This document shows positions 18,471 to 27,144 of a DNA stretch of 64,000 nt, in pieces. The notes below the pieces were generated by a model. That model made no database searches, was not told the origin of the DNA, and worked only from the letters and a program-made list of their open reading frames with translations. This DNA comes from Chitinophaga solisilvae (lineage in GTDB: Bacteria; Bacteroidota; Bacteroidia; Chitinophagales; Chitinophagaceae). The stretch lies in NCBI RefSeq assembly GCF_009928525.1, contig NZ_JAABOK010000006.1:462358-526357 (forward strand), given 5' to 3'. Numbering within the stretch: the first letter of the stretch is position 1; each line of letters begins with the position of its first letter. The translations under genes were made by a program, and so were the position numbers.

Positions 18471-18528
18471 AGCAAATATCTGCACAGTATTTATCAAAGC
18501 AACGGTAGACCCGCAGCAGGTAGCATAT

Positions 18529-18536
18529 TATTTTTG
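18529..18536 (+). promoter_or_regulatory. Promoter -7 box of fucose operon
   Basis: TATTTTTG matches the Bacteroidota TAnnTTTG -7 consensus, 64 bp before the first gene's start. No TTG is seen at the -33 distance, as expected for an activator-dependent promoter. Confidence 0.5.
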
Positions 18537-18600
18537 TTTAGGAAGAATGTTCAGACCTGTTAATGGGAGGAATCCTGTTACTTCATAAAAAAAACAGCAC

Positions 18601-19368
18601 ATGCTTAAAGATAAAGTGATCCTGCTTACGGGCGGGGCTGATGGCATCGGATGGGAGTGCGCGGTGGCTTTTGCAAAATCCGGCGCCGCAGTTTGTATCG
18701 CAGATATAAATGAAGGCGGGCGGGACAGGATAGCTGAGCTTCCCGGAAGTGGCCATCTTTTCCGGCGTTGTGATGTAACCAGCGTAACGGATGTGAAAGA
18801 AACCATATCCGCCATAACGGCCCTGCATGGCCGGCTTGACGCGGTGCATAACAATGCCGGGCTGGCAAAGCCTTCCAGTCCATTGCATGATACCACGGAA
18901 GAAGAATGGCAGGCACTGATGGATGTGAACCTGAAAAGTATTTACCTCACCACACGTTTTGCCTTTCCGCATCTCAGGGAATCGAAAGGATCCATTTTAT
19001 CCACCACCTCGCTGGTGGGCACGATCGGGCAGAACAATCACGCTGCATATGTAGCAACGAAAGGAGCCGTGAGTGCGCTTACCAAAGCGATGGCGCTGGA
19101 CTATGCACCATATGGTATCCGGGTGAATGCGGTAGCGCCGGCAGCCGTGAGTACGCCGATGCTGGAAAAATGGAGCAGCGAGCAGCCGAATGCAGACGTA
19201 ATGCAACAGTACCTGGACAGGCTTCATCCGCTTGGTCCTATGCCCGAAGGAGATGTGATTGCAGATGCCTGCGTATTCCTGCTCAGCCATGCAGCAAGAT
19301 TCATTACAGGTTGTATACTGCCCGTGAGCGGCGGCGCGGAACTCGGCTACCGCACATGTCCGTTTTGA
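18601..19368 (+). CDS. SDR family oxidoreductase of the L-fucose pathway
   Basis: A 255-residue classical SDR with TGGADGIG (residues 10-17), Asp after beta-2 (IADIN), NNAG and YVATK. In the non-phosphorylating L-fucose route two steps are done by SDRs: L-fucose to fuconolactone, and 2-keto-3-deoxy-L-fuconate to the 2,4-diketo acid. The sequence alone does not tell which. The gene is first in the cluster and is followed by L-fuconate dehydratase after 25 bp. The cytoplasm is the expected location, since no signal peptide is present. Confidence 0.87.
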   Translation: MLKDKVILLTGGADGIGWECAVAFAKSGAAVCIADINEGGRDRIAELPGSGHLFRRCDVTSVTDVKETISAITALHGRLDAVHNNAGLAKPSSPLHDTTEEEWQALMDVNLKSIYLTTRFAFPHLRESKGSILSTTSLVGTIGQNNHAAYVATKGAVSALTKAMALDYAPYGIRVNAVAPAAVSTPMLEKWSSEQPNADVMQQYLDRLHPLGPMPEGDVIADACVFLLSHAARFITGCILPVSGGAELGYRTCPF

Positions 19369-19393
19369 AATACCGGAAATTTTTAAACATAGC

Positions 19394-20614
19394 ATGATAC
19401 AACGATTCGAAATCAGTGATGCGCGTTATGAGCTGAAGAACGGCGCGGGCAGCGATGCCATTCATAAAGATCCGCAATATGCGTATGCCGTTACCAAACT
19501 GCTGGACGGCAACAGCATCAGCGGTACCGGCCTGGCTTTTACACTGGGTGAAGGCAATGATCTGGTGTGCCGTGCGGCCGGGTTTTACGCCAGCCGGTTG
19601 CAGGGGCGCGGCATCGAAACGCTGATGGCTGACTTTGGCAACACATTCAATGAACTGTCAAATGAACAGCAATTCCGCTGGCTGGGACCTCACAAGGGCG
19701 TGGTGCATCTGGGCCTCGCATCCGTGACCAATGCCTGTTTCGATCTCTGGGCAAAAAAAAGAGGCCTGCCGCTGTGGAAACTGTTGATAAGTCTCAGCCC
19801 CGAAGAGATCGTAAACACACTCGATCTTTCCTATCTCGAAGACGTGCTGACCAGGGAAGAAGCCATTCAGCTGTTACGCGATGCAGCACCCGGCGCACCT
19901 GCGCGCGAAGCGGTACTGGCTGCCGGATATCCCGGATATGATACATCTGTGGGCTGGTTCAGTTACGATGATGAACAGGTGAGAGAAAACTGTAAGGCTG
20001 CACTGGATAAGGGGTTTGTTGCCATGAAACTGAAAGTCGGATCGAAAGATGCATTGCGGGACATACGCCGCGCCAACATCGTTCGGGAAACAGTAGGAAG
20101 CAATGTGAAGGTGATGCTCGACGCAAACCAGCAATGGACGTTGCCACAGGCCATTGCGATCTGTGAGGAGCTGAAAAAAATGAATCCTTACTGGGTGGAA
20201 GAGCCCACGCATCCGGACGATGTGCAGGCGCATACCATTCTCGCAAAATCGGTTGCGCCGGTGAAGCTGGCAGTGGGAGAACATGTTCCCAACCGTGTGC
20301 TGTTCAAAAACTATCTGCAGGCGGGTTGCGCCGGATTCATGCAGGTGGATGCGGTACGTGTGGGTGGTGTCAGCGAGTTCATCACCATCAGCCTGTTGTG
20401 CAGGAAATTTGGTGTGCCGGTTGTTCCGCATGTCGGAGATATGGGGCAGCTGCATCAGCATCTGGTGCTGTTCAATCATATCGCCATGGGGCACGAAGCC
20501 CTTTTCCTGGAACATATTCCGCATCTTTCTGCACATTTCGTACATCCTGTCAGGATTGAGAACGGCGTGTATATTACGCCGCAGGAGCCGGGCAGTAGCT
20601 GCGACCTTAAATAA
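19394..20614 (+). CDS. L-fuconate dehydratase (enolase superfamily)
   Basis: Converts L-fuconate to 2-keto-3-deoxy-L-fuconate. 406 residues in the mandelate racemase/enolase layout: catalytic KxK at Lys212-Lys214 (MKLKVG), metal ligands Asp243 (LDANQQW), Glu269 (WVEEP) and Glu296 (GEHV), and the general acid/base His346 (PHVGDMGQLHQH). The long capping segment with GFYASRLQGRGIE and HLGLASVTNACFDLWAK is typical of the fuconate dehydratase branch. It lies 6 bp before the symporter gene. Related acid-sugar dehydratases are possible but the fucosidase nearby supports fuconate. Confidence 0.88.
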   Translation: MIQRFEISDARYELKNGAGSDAIHKDPQYAYAVTKLLDGNSISGTGLAFTLGEGNDLVCRAAGFYASRLQGRGIETLMADFGNTFNELSNEQQFRWLGPHKGVVHLGLASVTNACFDLWAKKRGLPLWKLLISLSPEEIVNTLDLSYLEDVLTREEAIQLLRDAAPGAPAREAVLAAGYPGYDTSVGWFSYDDEQVRENCKAALDKGFVAMKLKVGSKDALRDIRRANIVRETVGSNVKVMLDANQQWTLPQAIAICEELKKMNPYWVEEPTHPDDVQAHTILAKSVAPVKLAVGEHVPNRVLFKNYLQAGCAGFMQVDAVRVGGVSEFITISLLCRKFGVPVVPHVGDMGQLHQHLVLFNHIAMGHEALFLEHIPHLSAHFVHPVRIENGVYITPQEPGSSCDLK

Positions 20615-20620
20615 TCAGCC

Positions 20621-22270
20621 ATGATCGGTACAACAGATATTATCATTTCAATCGGTTATATTCTCTTTATTGTTACTATCGGATTGTGGGCAGGCGTAAG
20701 GAAACGACCCGATACCGGCCCTGCGTCCGGCGCTTATTTTCTCGCCGGGAAAACGCTTCGCTGGCCGATGATCGGCCTGGCCCTGTTTGCCACGAATATT
20801 TCCTGCCTTCATCTTGTAAGTCTTGCCCAGAGCGGTTTCGATACAGGGCTGCTAAACGGTAATTTCGAATGGATGGCGGCCTTTACACTGATGCTGCTCG
20901 CACTTTTTTTTGTACCGTTTTATATCCGCTCCGGCGTTGCCACCCTGCCGGATTTCCTGGAAAGGCGATATAACCGTGCCTGCCGCGACTGGCTGGCTAT
21001 TGTATCCATCATTTCAGCCGTCGTGATTCATATTGCCTTTTCTTTTCTGGCGGGAGGTATTGTGCTGGAAACGTTGTTCGGCATTAATATATATGTCAGT
21101 ATTATCGCGATCGCCGCTCTCACCGGACTTTATACCATTGTGGGCGGTTTACGCGCGGTAGTGGTGACGGAATCAGTGCAGAGTGTGGTGCTGATAGCCG
21201 GCGCCGTGATTATCACGGTAGCTGCCTGGAACAGGGTTGGCCATTGGGATCAGGTAACGAAGGTATTAACGGCAGCAGGAGAGGCAGACAAACTCAGTAT
21301 GATACGGCCTGCCGGAGATCCTTCCGGTATGTCGTGGATGGCCGTATTTCTGGGATATCCGGTGCTGGGCATCTGGTACTGGTGTGCAGATCAGACAATC
21401 GTTCAGCGCGTACTCGGTGCAAAGGACGAAAATCATGCACGTGCAGGCGCCTTGTTCTGTGGGTTCATTAAAATACTGCCGGTATTCATTTTTGTATTGC
21501 CTGGCCTGCTGGCGTATGTGCTTTTCAAAACAGGCGCGCTGGATATTTCAGCGCTGCAGCACACCGCTACGGATGGGAAAACCGTGACAGATACGAAAGG
21601 TATTTATACCCTGATGATTACCCAGCTCTTACCAGGAGGGCTGATTGGTATACTTGTAGCAGCGCTGCTGTCGGGCCTGATGAGTCAGATCGCAGGTGCG
21701 TTGAATTCCATTGCCACACTTGCCAGTTATGACCTTTATAAACGCTTCAGGCCGCAGACATCAGACGAAGAGCTGGTGAAAGCGGGGCGCTGGGCTTCCG
21801 GTATCGCCCTGCTGGTTGCGGTTGCGCTGCTTCCCTTGCTGAACCTCTACCAGAGCCTGTTTGAAGGGATCAATGATATTATTGCCCATATTGCGCCACC
21901 TATCACCTGCGTGTTTCTGCTGGGGATCTTTTGGGCAAAAGCCTCACCCCGTTCTGCGCAACTTACGTTATGGCTAGGTTCTCTGCTGGGCGCCACCGTG
22001 TATACCATCAACAAAGTATATCCCGAAGGCTGGCTGGGCGGTATTCCTTTTATGATGATGGCGTTTTACCTGTTTGTTGTTTGTGTGATATTGCAGATCT
22101 GCTTTACGTTTATTTTTCCTGCAGATGTACACACGAAAGACAGCGGCCTGTACTGGAAAGGATTCCTGGAACCCTTGCAGAGCAAGGGATGGAGTGGTGT
22201 CGGCAATTATAAATTTTTATCTGCTCTGTTGCTGCTGGTAATGGCAGTTTTATACGGGATATTCCGTTGA
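20621..22270 (+). CDS. Sodium:solute symporter (SSS family), probable fucose transporter
   Basis: A 549-residue inner-membrane protein with about 13-14 hydrophobic segments in the SGLT/LeuT-like pattern: GYILFIVTIGLWAGVRKR, YFLAGKTLRWPMIGLALFATNIS, GLYTIVGGLRAVVVTESVQ and the later GLMSQIAGALNSIATL. The RPDTGPASGAYFLAGK segment is typical of sugar-type SSS proteins. It lies within the fucose cluster between the dehydratase and the fucosidase, so L-fucose released by the fucosidase is the likely cargo, taken up with Na+. Confidence 0.9.
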   Translation: MIGTTDIIISIGYILFIVTIGLWAGVRKRPDTGPASGAYFLAGKTLRWPMIGLALFATNISCLHLVSLAQSGFDTGLLNGNFEWMAAFTLMLLALFFVPFYIRSGVATLPDFLERRYNRACRDWLAIVSIISAVVIHIAFSFLAGGIVLETLFGINIYVSIIAIAALTGLYTIVGGLRAVVVTESVQSVVLIAGAVIITVAAWNRVGHWDQVTKVLTAAGEADKLSMIRPAGDPSGMSWMAVFLGYPVLGIWYWCADQTIVQRVLGAKDENHARAGALFCGFIKILPVFIFVLPGLLAYVLFKTGALDISALQHTATDGKTVTDTKGIYTLMITQLLPGGLIGILVAALLSGLMSQIAGALNSIATLASYDLYKRFRPQTSDEELVKAGRWASGIALLVAVALLPLLNLYQSLFEGINDIIAHIAPPITCVFLLGIFWAKASPRSAQLTLWLGSLLGATVYTINKVYPEGWLGGIPFMMMAFYLFVVCVILQICFTFIFPADVHTKDSGLYWKGFLEPLQSKGWSGVGNYKFLSALLLLVMAVLYGIFR

Positions 22271-22299
22271 GTTATCAATCAAATTTAAAAATCAAACTG

Positions 22300-23583
22300 A
22301 TGCTAAAGAAAATTGTTGGTCTGACAGTAATATTGTTGGGCGTTTTGCAGGTGAGCTTTGCGCAGCAGGCCACGTTAAAGGAATTTATGAAAATGCGGTT
22401 CGGCATGTTTATCCATTGGGGGCCGGTAACATTGCGTGGGACAGAGATCGGCTGGACCCGCGGAGGATCTGTGCCGAAGGAAGAATATGATAATCTTTAC
22501 AAAGAGTTTAATCCGGTGTTGTTTAATGCAGATGAATGGGTGAAAACAGCGAAGGATGCAGGTATGAAATACCTGACCATCACTGCCCGGCACCATGATG
22601 GTTTTTGTCTCTGGCCTTCTGCATATACCGAATATGATATTATGTCTACGCCCTACAAACGCGATATAGTAGGCGCATTGGCGACTGCGTGTAAAAAACA
22701 GGGGATTAAATTCTGCATCTATTACTCGGTGCTCGACTGGTATCATCCTGATTATCCCATTCACGGATCGAATGACCAGCGCATCGATTCTTCCGCGAAC
22801 ATGAGCAGATATGTGCAGTTCATGAAAGATCAGCTGAAAGAACTCATCACGAAATATGATCCATACATGCTGTGGTTCGATGGGGGCTGGGAAAAGCCCT
22901 GGACAGAAGATATGGGCAGAGACATGTATGCCTACCTGAAGCGCCTGAAGCCTTCCGTTATTATCAATAACAGGCTGGGAAAAGAAATCGCGGCTGTAGA
23001 GAACAAACAGATCGATGCATCAAAAATGATCGGAGACTATGATACGCCGGAGCAGACGGTGGGCCGGATGAATATGGAAATGCCCTGGGAAAGTTGTTTC
23101 ACCATTTGCGAACAGTGGTCATGGAAGCCAAATGATAAGATGAAACCCCTGAGCCAGTGTCTGAATATTCTTTCGCGTACAGCCGGTGGAAATGGTAACC
23201 TGTTGCTGAATGTAGGACCTATGCCGGACGGTCGCATCGAAGCGCGGCAGATAACCCGTTTACGTGAGATCGGAGATTGGTTAAAGGTGAACGGAGAGGC
23301 AGTTTACGGCACGCTTGGCGGCCCGTATGCCCCTGGTGATATTTTTACGGCTACCAGGAAAGGGAACAGGATATACATTCATGTGCTTGATGCTTCCCGT
23401 TCTTCCCTGGTATTGAAAAATATTCCGGGCCGGAAAGTACAAAAGGCGGCGCTGATGAATGGAACAGCTGTCAGCGTTGAACAATCTGCAGATGATATTA
23501 AACTGAACCTGCCTGGCATAAAGGCCGGACAGGTGGTAATGCTGGAGATGAACGGGCCGGTAGAAGATATTCCTGTTATCTGA
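22300..23583 (+). CDS. Alpha-L-fucosidase, GH29
   Basis: Releases alpha-linked L-fucose from glycans outside the cytoplasm. Starting at ATG 22300 gives 428 residues with a signal peptide (MLKKIVGLTVILLGVLQVSFAQ); the longer frame begins with TTG inside the symporter stop and is less likely. GH29 segments are present: FGMFIHWGP, YLTITARHHDGFCLWPS and the nucleophile Asp194 in MLWFDGGW. The catalytic domain is followed by a short beta domain (about 335-428). No extra carbohydrate-binding module is seen. It is cotranscribed with the symporter and mutarotase genes. Confidence 0.93.
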   Translation: MLKKIVGLTVILLGVLQVSFAQQATLKEFMKMRFGMFIHWGPVTLRGTEIGWTRGGSVPKEEYDNLYKEFNPVLFNADEWVKTAKDAGMKYLTITARHHDGFCLWPSAYTEYDIMSTPYKRDIVGALATACKKQGIKFCIYYSVLDWYHPDYPIHGSNDQRIDSSANMSRYVQFMKDQLKELITKYDPYMLWFDGGWEKPWTEDMGRDMYAYLKRLKPSVIINNRLGKEIAAVENKQIDASKMIGDYDTPEQTVGRMNMEMPWESCFTICEQWSWKPNDKMKPLSQCLNILSRTAGGNGNLLLNVGPMPDGRIEARQITRLREIGDWLKVNGEAVYGTLGGPYAPGDIFTATRKGNRIYIHVLDASRSSLVLKNIPGRKVQKAALMNGTAVSVEQSADDIKLNLPGIKAGQVVMLEMNGPVEDIPVI

Positions 23584-23596
23584 TTAAACTTTTTAC

Positions 23597-24025
23597 ATGC
23601 CATATTTAACATCATTCCTCCGGATAGTGTGCATCAGCGTAACTACCGTCTTATCGGCGGGCTGTATGTCTGAGCCTTCCGCCAAAGTTACACGTTATGC
23701 CATGGTAACCGGCATTAAGCCGGACAAGATCGGCTATTACAAGGAGTTGCATGCGAAAGCCTGGCCTGGTGTGCTGAAGACGATCCGGAGTTGCAACATC
23801 CGCAATTATTCCATTTATCTCAGAGAGATAGATGGCAGGTTTTATCTCTTCGGATATTTCGAATATACAGGCAACGATTTTAAAGCGGACATGCGCAAAA
23901 TGGGGGAAGATTCCGTTACGCAAAGATGGTGGCGCGAGACAGATGCCATGCAGCTGCCATTGCCGGAAGCAGAAAAGGCCGGAGAAATATGGACGCCCAT
24001 GGAGGAAGTTTTTCATACGCCCTGA
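23597..24025 (+). CDS. Lipoprotein L-rhamnose/L-fucose mutarotase-like protein
   Basis: Residues about 32-142 match the RhaM mutarotase domain (RYAMVTGIKPDKIGYYKELH, KAWPGVL, NIRNYSIYLREIDGRFYLFGYFEY, RWWRETDAMQ), which interconverts alpha and beta anomers of 6-deoxy sugars. The known enzymes are cytosolic; this one carries a signal sequence and lipobox (LSAGC, Cys23), so it should be anchored in the envelope. It lies 13 bp after the fucosidase gene and ends the cluster, suggesting that it works on freshly released fucose before uptake. Confidence 0.88.
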   Translation: MPYLTSFLRIVCISVTTVLSAGCMSEPSAKVTRYAMVTGIKPDKIGYYKELHAKAWPGVLKTIRSCNIRNYSIYLREIDGRFYLFGYFEYTGNDFKADMRKMGEDSVTQRWWRETDAMQLPLPEAEKAGEIWTPMEEVFHTP

Positions 24026-24069
24026 AAAGATGTTAATGTGTCAAATCCGGTAGCAATAATGCCGGTAGC

Positions 24070-24092
24070 AAAAGCCCCGGTATGGGGCTTTT
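24070..24092 (+). terminator. Terminator of fucose operon
   Basis: AAAAGCCCC and GGGGCTTTT form a perfect 9-bp stem around a GGTAT loop, 44 bp after the mutarotase stop. The stem ends in T residues, as for a rho-independent terminator. Confidence 0.85.
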
Positions 24093-24135
24093 ATCTTTCA
24101 GAAAAACCATGCGCATGCTTCTTACTGAAAAAAAA

Positions 24136-24164
24136 TTGAACAATTGTTTAAAACAAATGTTCAA
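24136..24164. promoter_or_regulatory. TetR operator 1 (before tetR gene)
   Basis: A 29-bp near-perfect palindrome with outer arms TTGAACA and TGTTCAA and inner TTGTTT/AAACAA. It lies 64 bp before the tetR start. A second copy with the same outer TTGAACA and centre TTTAAAACAA is found before the exporter genes (24864-24892), so both are probably bound by this TetR. Confidence 0.78.
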
Positions 24165-24228
24165 TATTCGGAAAAATGATTACTTTTGATTCGGAAATCC
24201 GGATATTTAATACCAAAAATCAGAATAA

Positions 24229-24840
24229 ATGGCTGCAGGAACAGGCAAGAAGGAAAAAAGAGATGCTTCTACGGAAGAAAGAATACTGGCGGCAGCCAGA
24301 ACGGTGTTTACGAAGAAAGGATATGCCGGTACCAAAGTGCGGGACATAGCCGCGGAAGCGGATATTAACCTGTCGCTGGTCAACTATTATTTCCGCAGTA
24401 AGGAAAAGCTGTTCCAGGTAATCATGCAGGAAACAGTACAGCAGCTGATAGGAGATGTAAGCCGCATCTTTGATAAGGAGGAAACATCGCTGGAAGAAAA
24501 GGTGGGTGCGCTGGCGGATCATTATGTGAATCTGCTGCTGAAGAATCCTGATTTCCCGTTGTTCCTGGTAAATGAGATACTGTCCGGCAATGATATTTTT
24601 TCCTCCCATGCAAAGAAGGAGACCTTGTTCCAGTCGCACTTCTTTAAACAGATAGGCGCACTGAAGGTGAATTACAACCCCGTGCATATCATCATGAATA
24701 CTTTCGGGATGTTGGTACTGCCATTCCTGGCCAGGCCCATCCTGCAGAACAACGGCATTGTAAAACCGGCTGAGTTCAAAGCACTGATGGAAGAACGTAA
24801 GAAGCTGATCCCCGTCTGGATCAAAGGAATGATCGGGTAA
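24229..24840 (+). CDS. TetR/AcrR family regulator of exporter (CecR-like)
   Basis: 203 residues with an N-terminal TetR HTH (residues about 17-63: RILAAARTVFTKKGYAGTKV, INLSLVNYYFRSKEKLF) and a helical ligand domain. It is directly upstream of the TolC-MFP-ABC genes and is flanked on both sides by matching operators, so it should repress itself and the exporter until an exported compound binds it. The order tetR-MFP-ATPases-two permeases matches E. coli cecR-ybhGFSR, with a tolC gene inserted. Confidence 0.94.
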   Translation: MAAGTGKKEKRDASTEERILAAARTVFTKKGYAGTKVRDIAAEADINLSLVNYYFRSKEKLFQVIMQETVQQLIGDVSRIFDKEETSLEEKVGALADHYVNLLLKNPDFPLFLVNEILSGNDIFSSHAKKETLFQSHFFKQIGALKVNYNPVHIIMNTFGMLVLPFLARPILQNNGIVKPAEFKALMEERKKLIPVWIKGMIG

Positions 24841-24863
24841 CACCGGTTTTTTTTGTCTATGGA

Positions 24864-24892
24864 TTGAACAAGTTTTTAAAACAATAATTCAA
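24864..24892. promoter_or_regulatory. TetR operator 2 (before exporter genes)
   Basis: A 29-bp sequence aligned with operator 1: identical TTGAACAA start, shared TTTAAAACAA centre and TTCAA end, with a few changes in the arms. It ends 9 bp before the tolC-like ATG, so a bound repressor would block transcription or initiation there. Confidence 0.72.
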
Positions 24893-24901
24893 ACTGATAG
24901 C

Positions 24902-26179
24902 ATGCGTTTAAGTAAAACATGGTTTTGCCTGATCGCGCTGGCAGCGGGGCCTTCGTATGCCCGTGCGCAGGAAGCGCCTCTGACGCTCGACGAGTGTTAC
25001 ACGCTGGCGCGGCAGAACTATCCACTCATCAAACAACATGGCCTGATTGCACGTACGGCAAAATATGCGGTGGAGAATGCCGGAAAAGCGTACCTGCCTC
25101 AGCTGACCATCAGCGGGCAGGCCAGCTACCAGTCGGAGGTGATTAATTTCGGAGAAGTTATTCCGCCGGTTCCAGGCATGGGATTCCCGGTGCTGAGCAA
25201 AGATCAGTACAAGATTCAGGGAGAAATCACCCAGCAGATTTATGATGGCAGCGTCGCAAAATTTCAGAAAGAAGCCAGCCGTACCAGCGAGGCGGTGCAG
25301 CAACAGCAACTGGAAGTAAGCCTGTACGCGGTTAAAGAGCGCGTGACGCAGCTGTATTTCGCGATCCTGCTGATGGAGGCGCAGTTGCAGCAGAATGCCC
25401 TGCGCCGCAGCGACCTGCAGACAGCTGCCGATAAAATGAGCGCTGCCCTCGCCAATGGCGTAGCCTACCGGAGCAATGTAGACGAACTGAAAGCAGAGAT
25501 CGTAAATGTGGATATTGCCGCTACAGAATTTGCTGCTAACCGTAAAGCCTATACGAAAGTACTGGCAGCTTTCATCAACCGGCCGTTGTCAGACAGCGTA
25601 CGGCTGACTTACCCCACAGGCATATCTCCTGCAACAACTATCAACCGCCCTGAACTGGCTTTATACGATCTGCAGAAAAAATCATACGACGTACAGCAAA
25701 AACAGCTGCAATCAGGTTATCTGCCCCGCCTGAACGCCTTTATACAGGGCGCTTACGGCCGCCCCTCCCTCAATATTGTCAAAAATGAATTCGGTCCCTG
25801 GTGGATCGGCGGCATACGGCTCAGCTGGTCCCTCGGCAGTTTGTATTCCCTGAAGAATAACCGGCAGCAGCTGGATATCAGCCGGCAGCTGCTGGATGTA
25901 AACAAGGAAACATTTGCTTTCAATACCACGCTGAGCATGCAGCAGCAGGCTCAGGACATAGAGAAATACGCAGCCATGGCAGAACAGGATGATGCGGCTA
26001 TCCGGCTGCGTGCTGCCGTGAGCCGCTCCGCCAAAGCGCAGCTGGACAACGGAATCATCACGGTACACGAATATATTCAGCAGGTAAACGCGGAAAACCT
26101 CGCCAGGCAAGCGCGCATCCTCCATCAGATACAATGGCTGCAGGCGCAGTACACTTATAAAAATACTTCCGGGAACTGA
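24902..26179 (+). CDS. TolC family outer membrane efflux protein
   Basis: 425 residues with a signal peptide (MRLSKTWFCLIALAAGPSYARAQ). It has the repeat structure of outer membrane efflux proteins: LTLDECYTLARQNYPLIKQ in the first half, long Gln/Ala-rich coiled-coil stretches, and a second half with PRLNAFIQGAYG. As a trimer it would form the outer membrane and periplasmic exit duct for the MFP-ABC pump encoded next. The next gene starts 13 bp on. Confidence 0.93.
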   Translation: MRLSKTWFCLIALAAGPSYARAQEAPLTLDECYTLARQNYPLIKQHGLIARTAKYAVENAGKAYLPQLTISGQASYQSEVINFGEVIPPVPGMGFPVLSKDQYKIQGEITQQIYDGSVAKFQKEASRTSEAVQQQQLEVSLYAVKERVTQLYFAILLMEAQLQQNALRRSDLQTAADKMSAALANGVAYRSNVDELKAEIVNVDIAATEFAANRKAYTKVLAAFINRPLSDSVRLTYPTGISPATTINRPELALYDLQKKSYDVQQKQLQSGYLPRLNAFIQGAYGRPSLNIVKNEFGPWWIGGIRLSWSLGSLYSLKNNRQQLDISRQLLDVNKETFAFNTTLSMQQQAQDIEKYAAMAEQDDAAIRLRAAVSRSAKAQLDNGIITVHEYIQQVNAENLARQARILHQIQWLQAQYTYKNTSGN

Positions 26180-26192
26180 TTAAACTCCGTAT

Positions 26193-27134
26193 ATGAAATA
26201 CAACACCATACTGCTTACAGCCGCTGTAACAATGTTGTGGGCCTGTGGCAACGGCAAAAAGGATTATGACGCTTCAGGAAATTTTGAAGCGGATGAAGTT
26301 ATCGTATCTGCTGAACAGAACGGCACTATTCTCGCCTTCGCGGTAAATGAGGGCGACAGGCTGACTGCCGGCCAGACTGTTGGCCAGATAGATGTGACCA
26401 TCGCCAACCTGCAGAAGGAACAGGCATTGGCTACCATCGGCGCACTGCAGGAAAAAACCAATACGGCCGCGCCGCAGACAGAACTGGTAAAGCGGAAACT
26501 CATCGTACAGGAAGCCCAGCTGCAGCAACTTTACCACGAGAGAAAGCGTACGGAGAACCTGGTGAAAAGCGATGCTGCTACACAAAAACAGCTGGACGAC
26601 ATCAATGCACAGGTAGATCAGCTGGAAAAACAGCTGAATGTTACCCGCCAGGAAATTAATCTCAACAACTCCAACATCGCTACCCAGAACCGCAGCATCC
26701 TCAGTGAAAAGGCGCCACTGGAAAAGGCCGTCGCCCAGTATGCGGAGCAGGCACGCAAAGGCGTGATCGTAAACCCGGTGAGCGGTATTGTGCTTTCCCG
26801 CTATGCACTGCGCGGAGAAATGGCTACCACGGGAAAACCGCTGTATAAAATTGCCAATACAGATACCCTTCGGCTGAAAGCCTATATCACAGGCGAAAAG
26901 CTACCACAGATCAAACTGGGCCAACCGGTGCAGGTACGCATTGACCAGGGAAGGAAATCCTGGAAATCCTATCCAGGCATCATCACCTGGATTGCAGATA
27001 AGGCGGAATTTACACCTAAAACGATTCAGACAAAGAACGAGCGCGCCAACCTGGTATACGCTGTAAAGATACAGGTGAAGAACGACGGCTATCTGAAGAT
27101 AGGCATGTACGGAGAAATGTTGCTTGATAAATAA
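26193..27134 (+). CDS. HlyD family membrane fusion lipoprotein (YbhG-like)
   Basis: 313 residues with a lipobox (LWAC, Cys18), so it is probably an inner-membrane-attached lipoprotein facing the periplasm. A biotinyl-lipoyl-like segment (IVSAEQNGTILAFAVNEGDRLTAGQTVGQID), a long coiled coil (about 75-190, with ATIGALQEKTN and KQLDDINAQVDQLEKQL) and the second lipoyl half (IVNPVSGIVLSRYALRGEMATTGKPLYKIA) appear in the usual order. It should connect the ABC permeases to the TolC duct. Confidence 0.92.
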   Translation: MKYNTILLTAAVTMLWACGNGKKDYDASGNFEADEVIVSAEQNGTILAFAVNEGDRLTAGQTVGQIDVTIANLQKEQALATIGALQEKTNTAAPQTELVKRKLIVQEAQLQQLYHERKRTENLVKSDAATQKQLDDINAQVDQLEKQLNVTRQEINLNNSNIATQNRSILSEKAPLEKAVAQYAEQARKGVIVNPVSGIVLSRYALRGEMATTGKPLYKIANTDTLRLKAYITGEKLPQIKLGQPVQVRIDQGRKSWKSYPGIITWIADKAEFTPKTIQTKNERANLVYAVKIQVKNDGYLKIGMYGEMLLDK

Positions 27135-27144
27135 ATTTTCTGCG

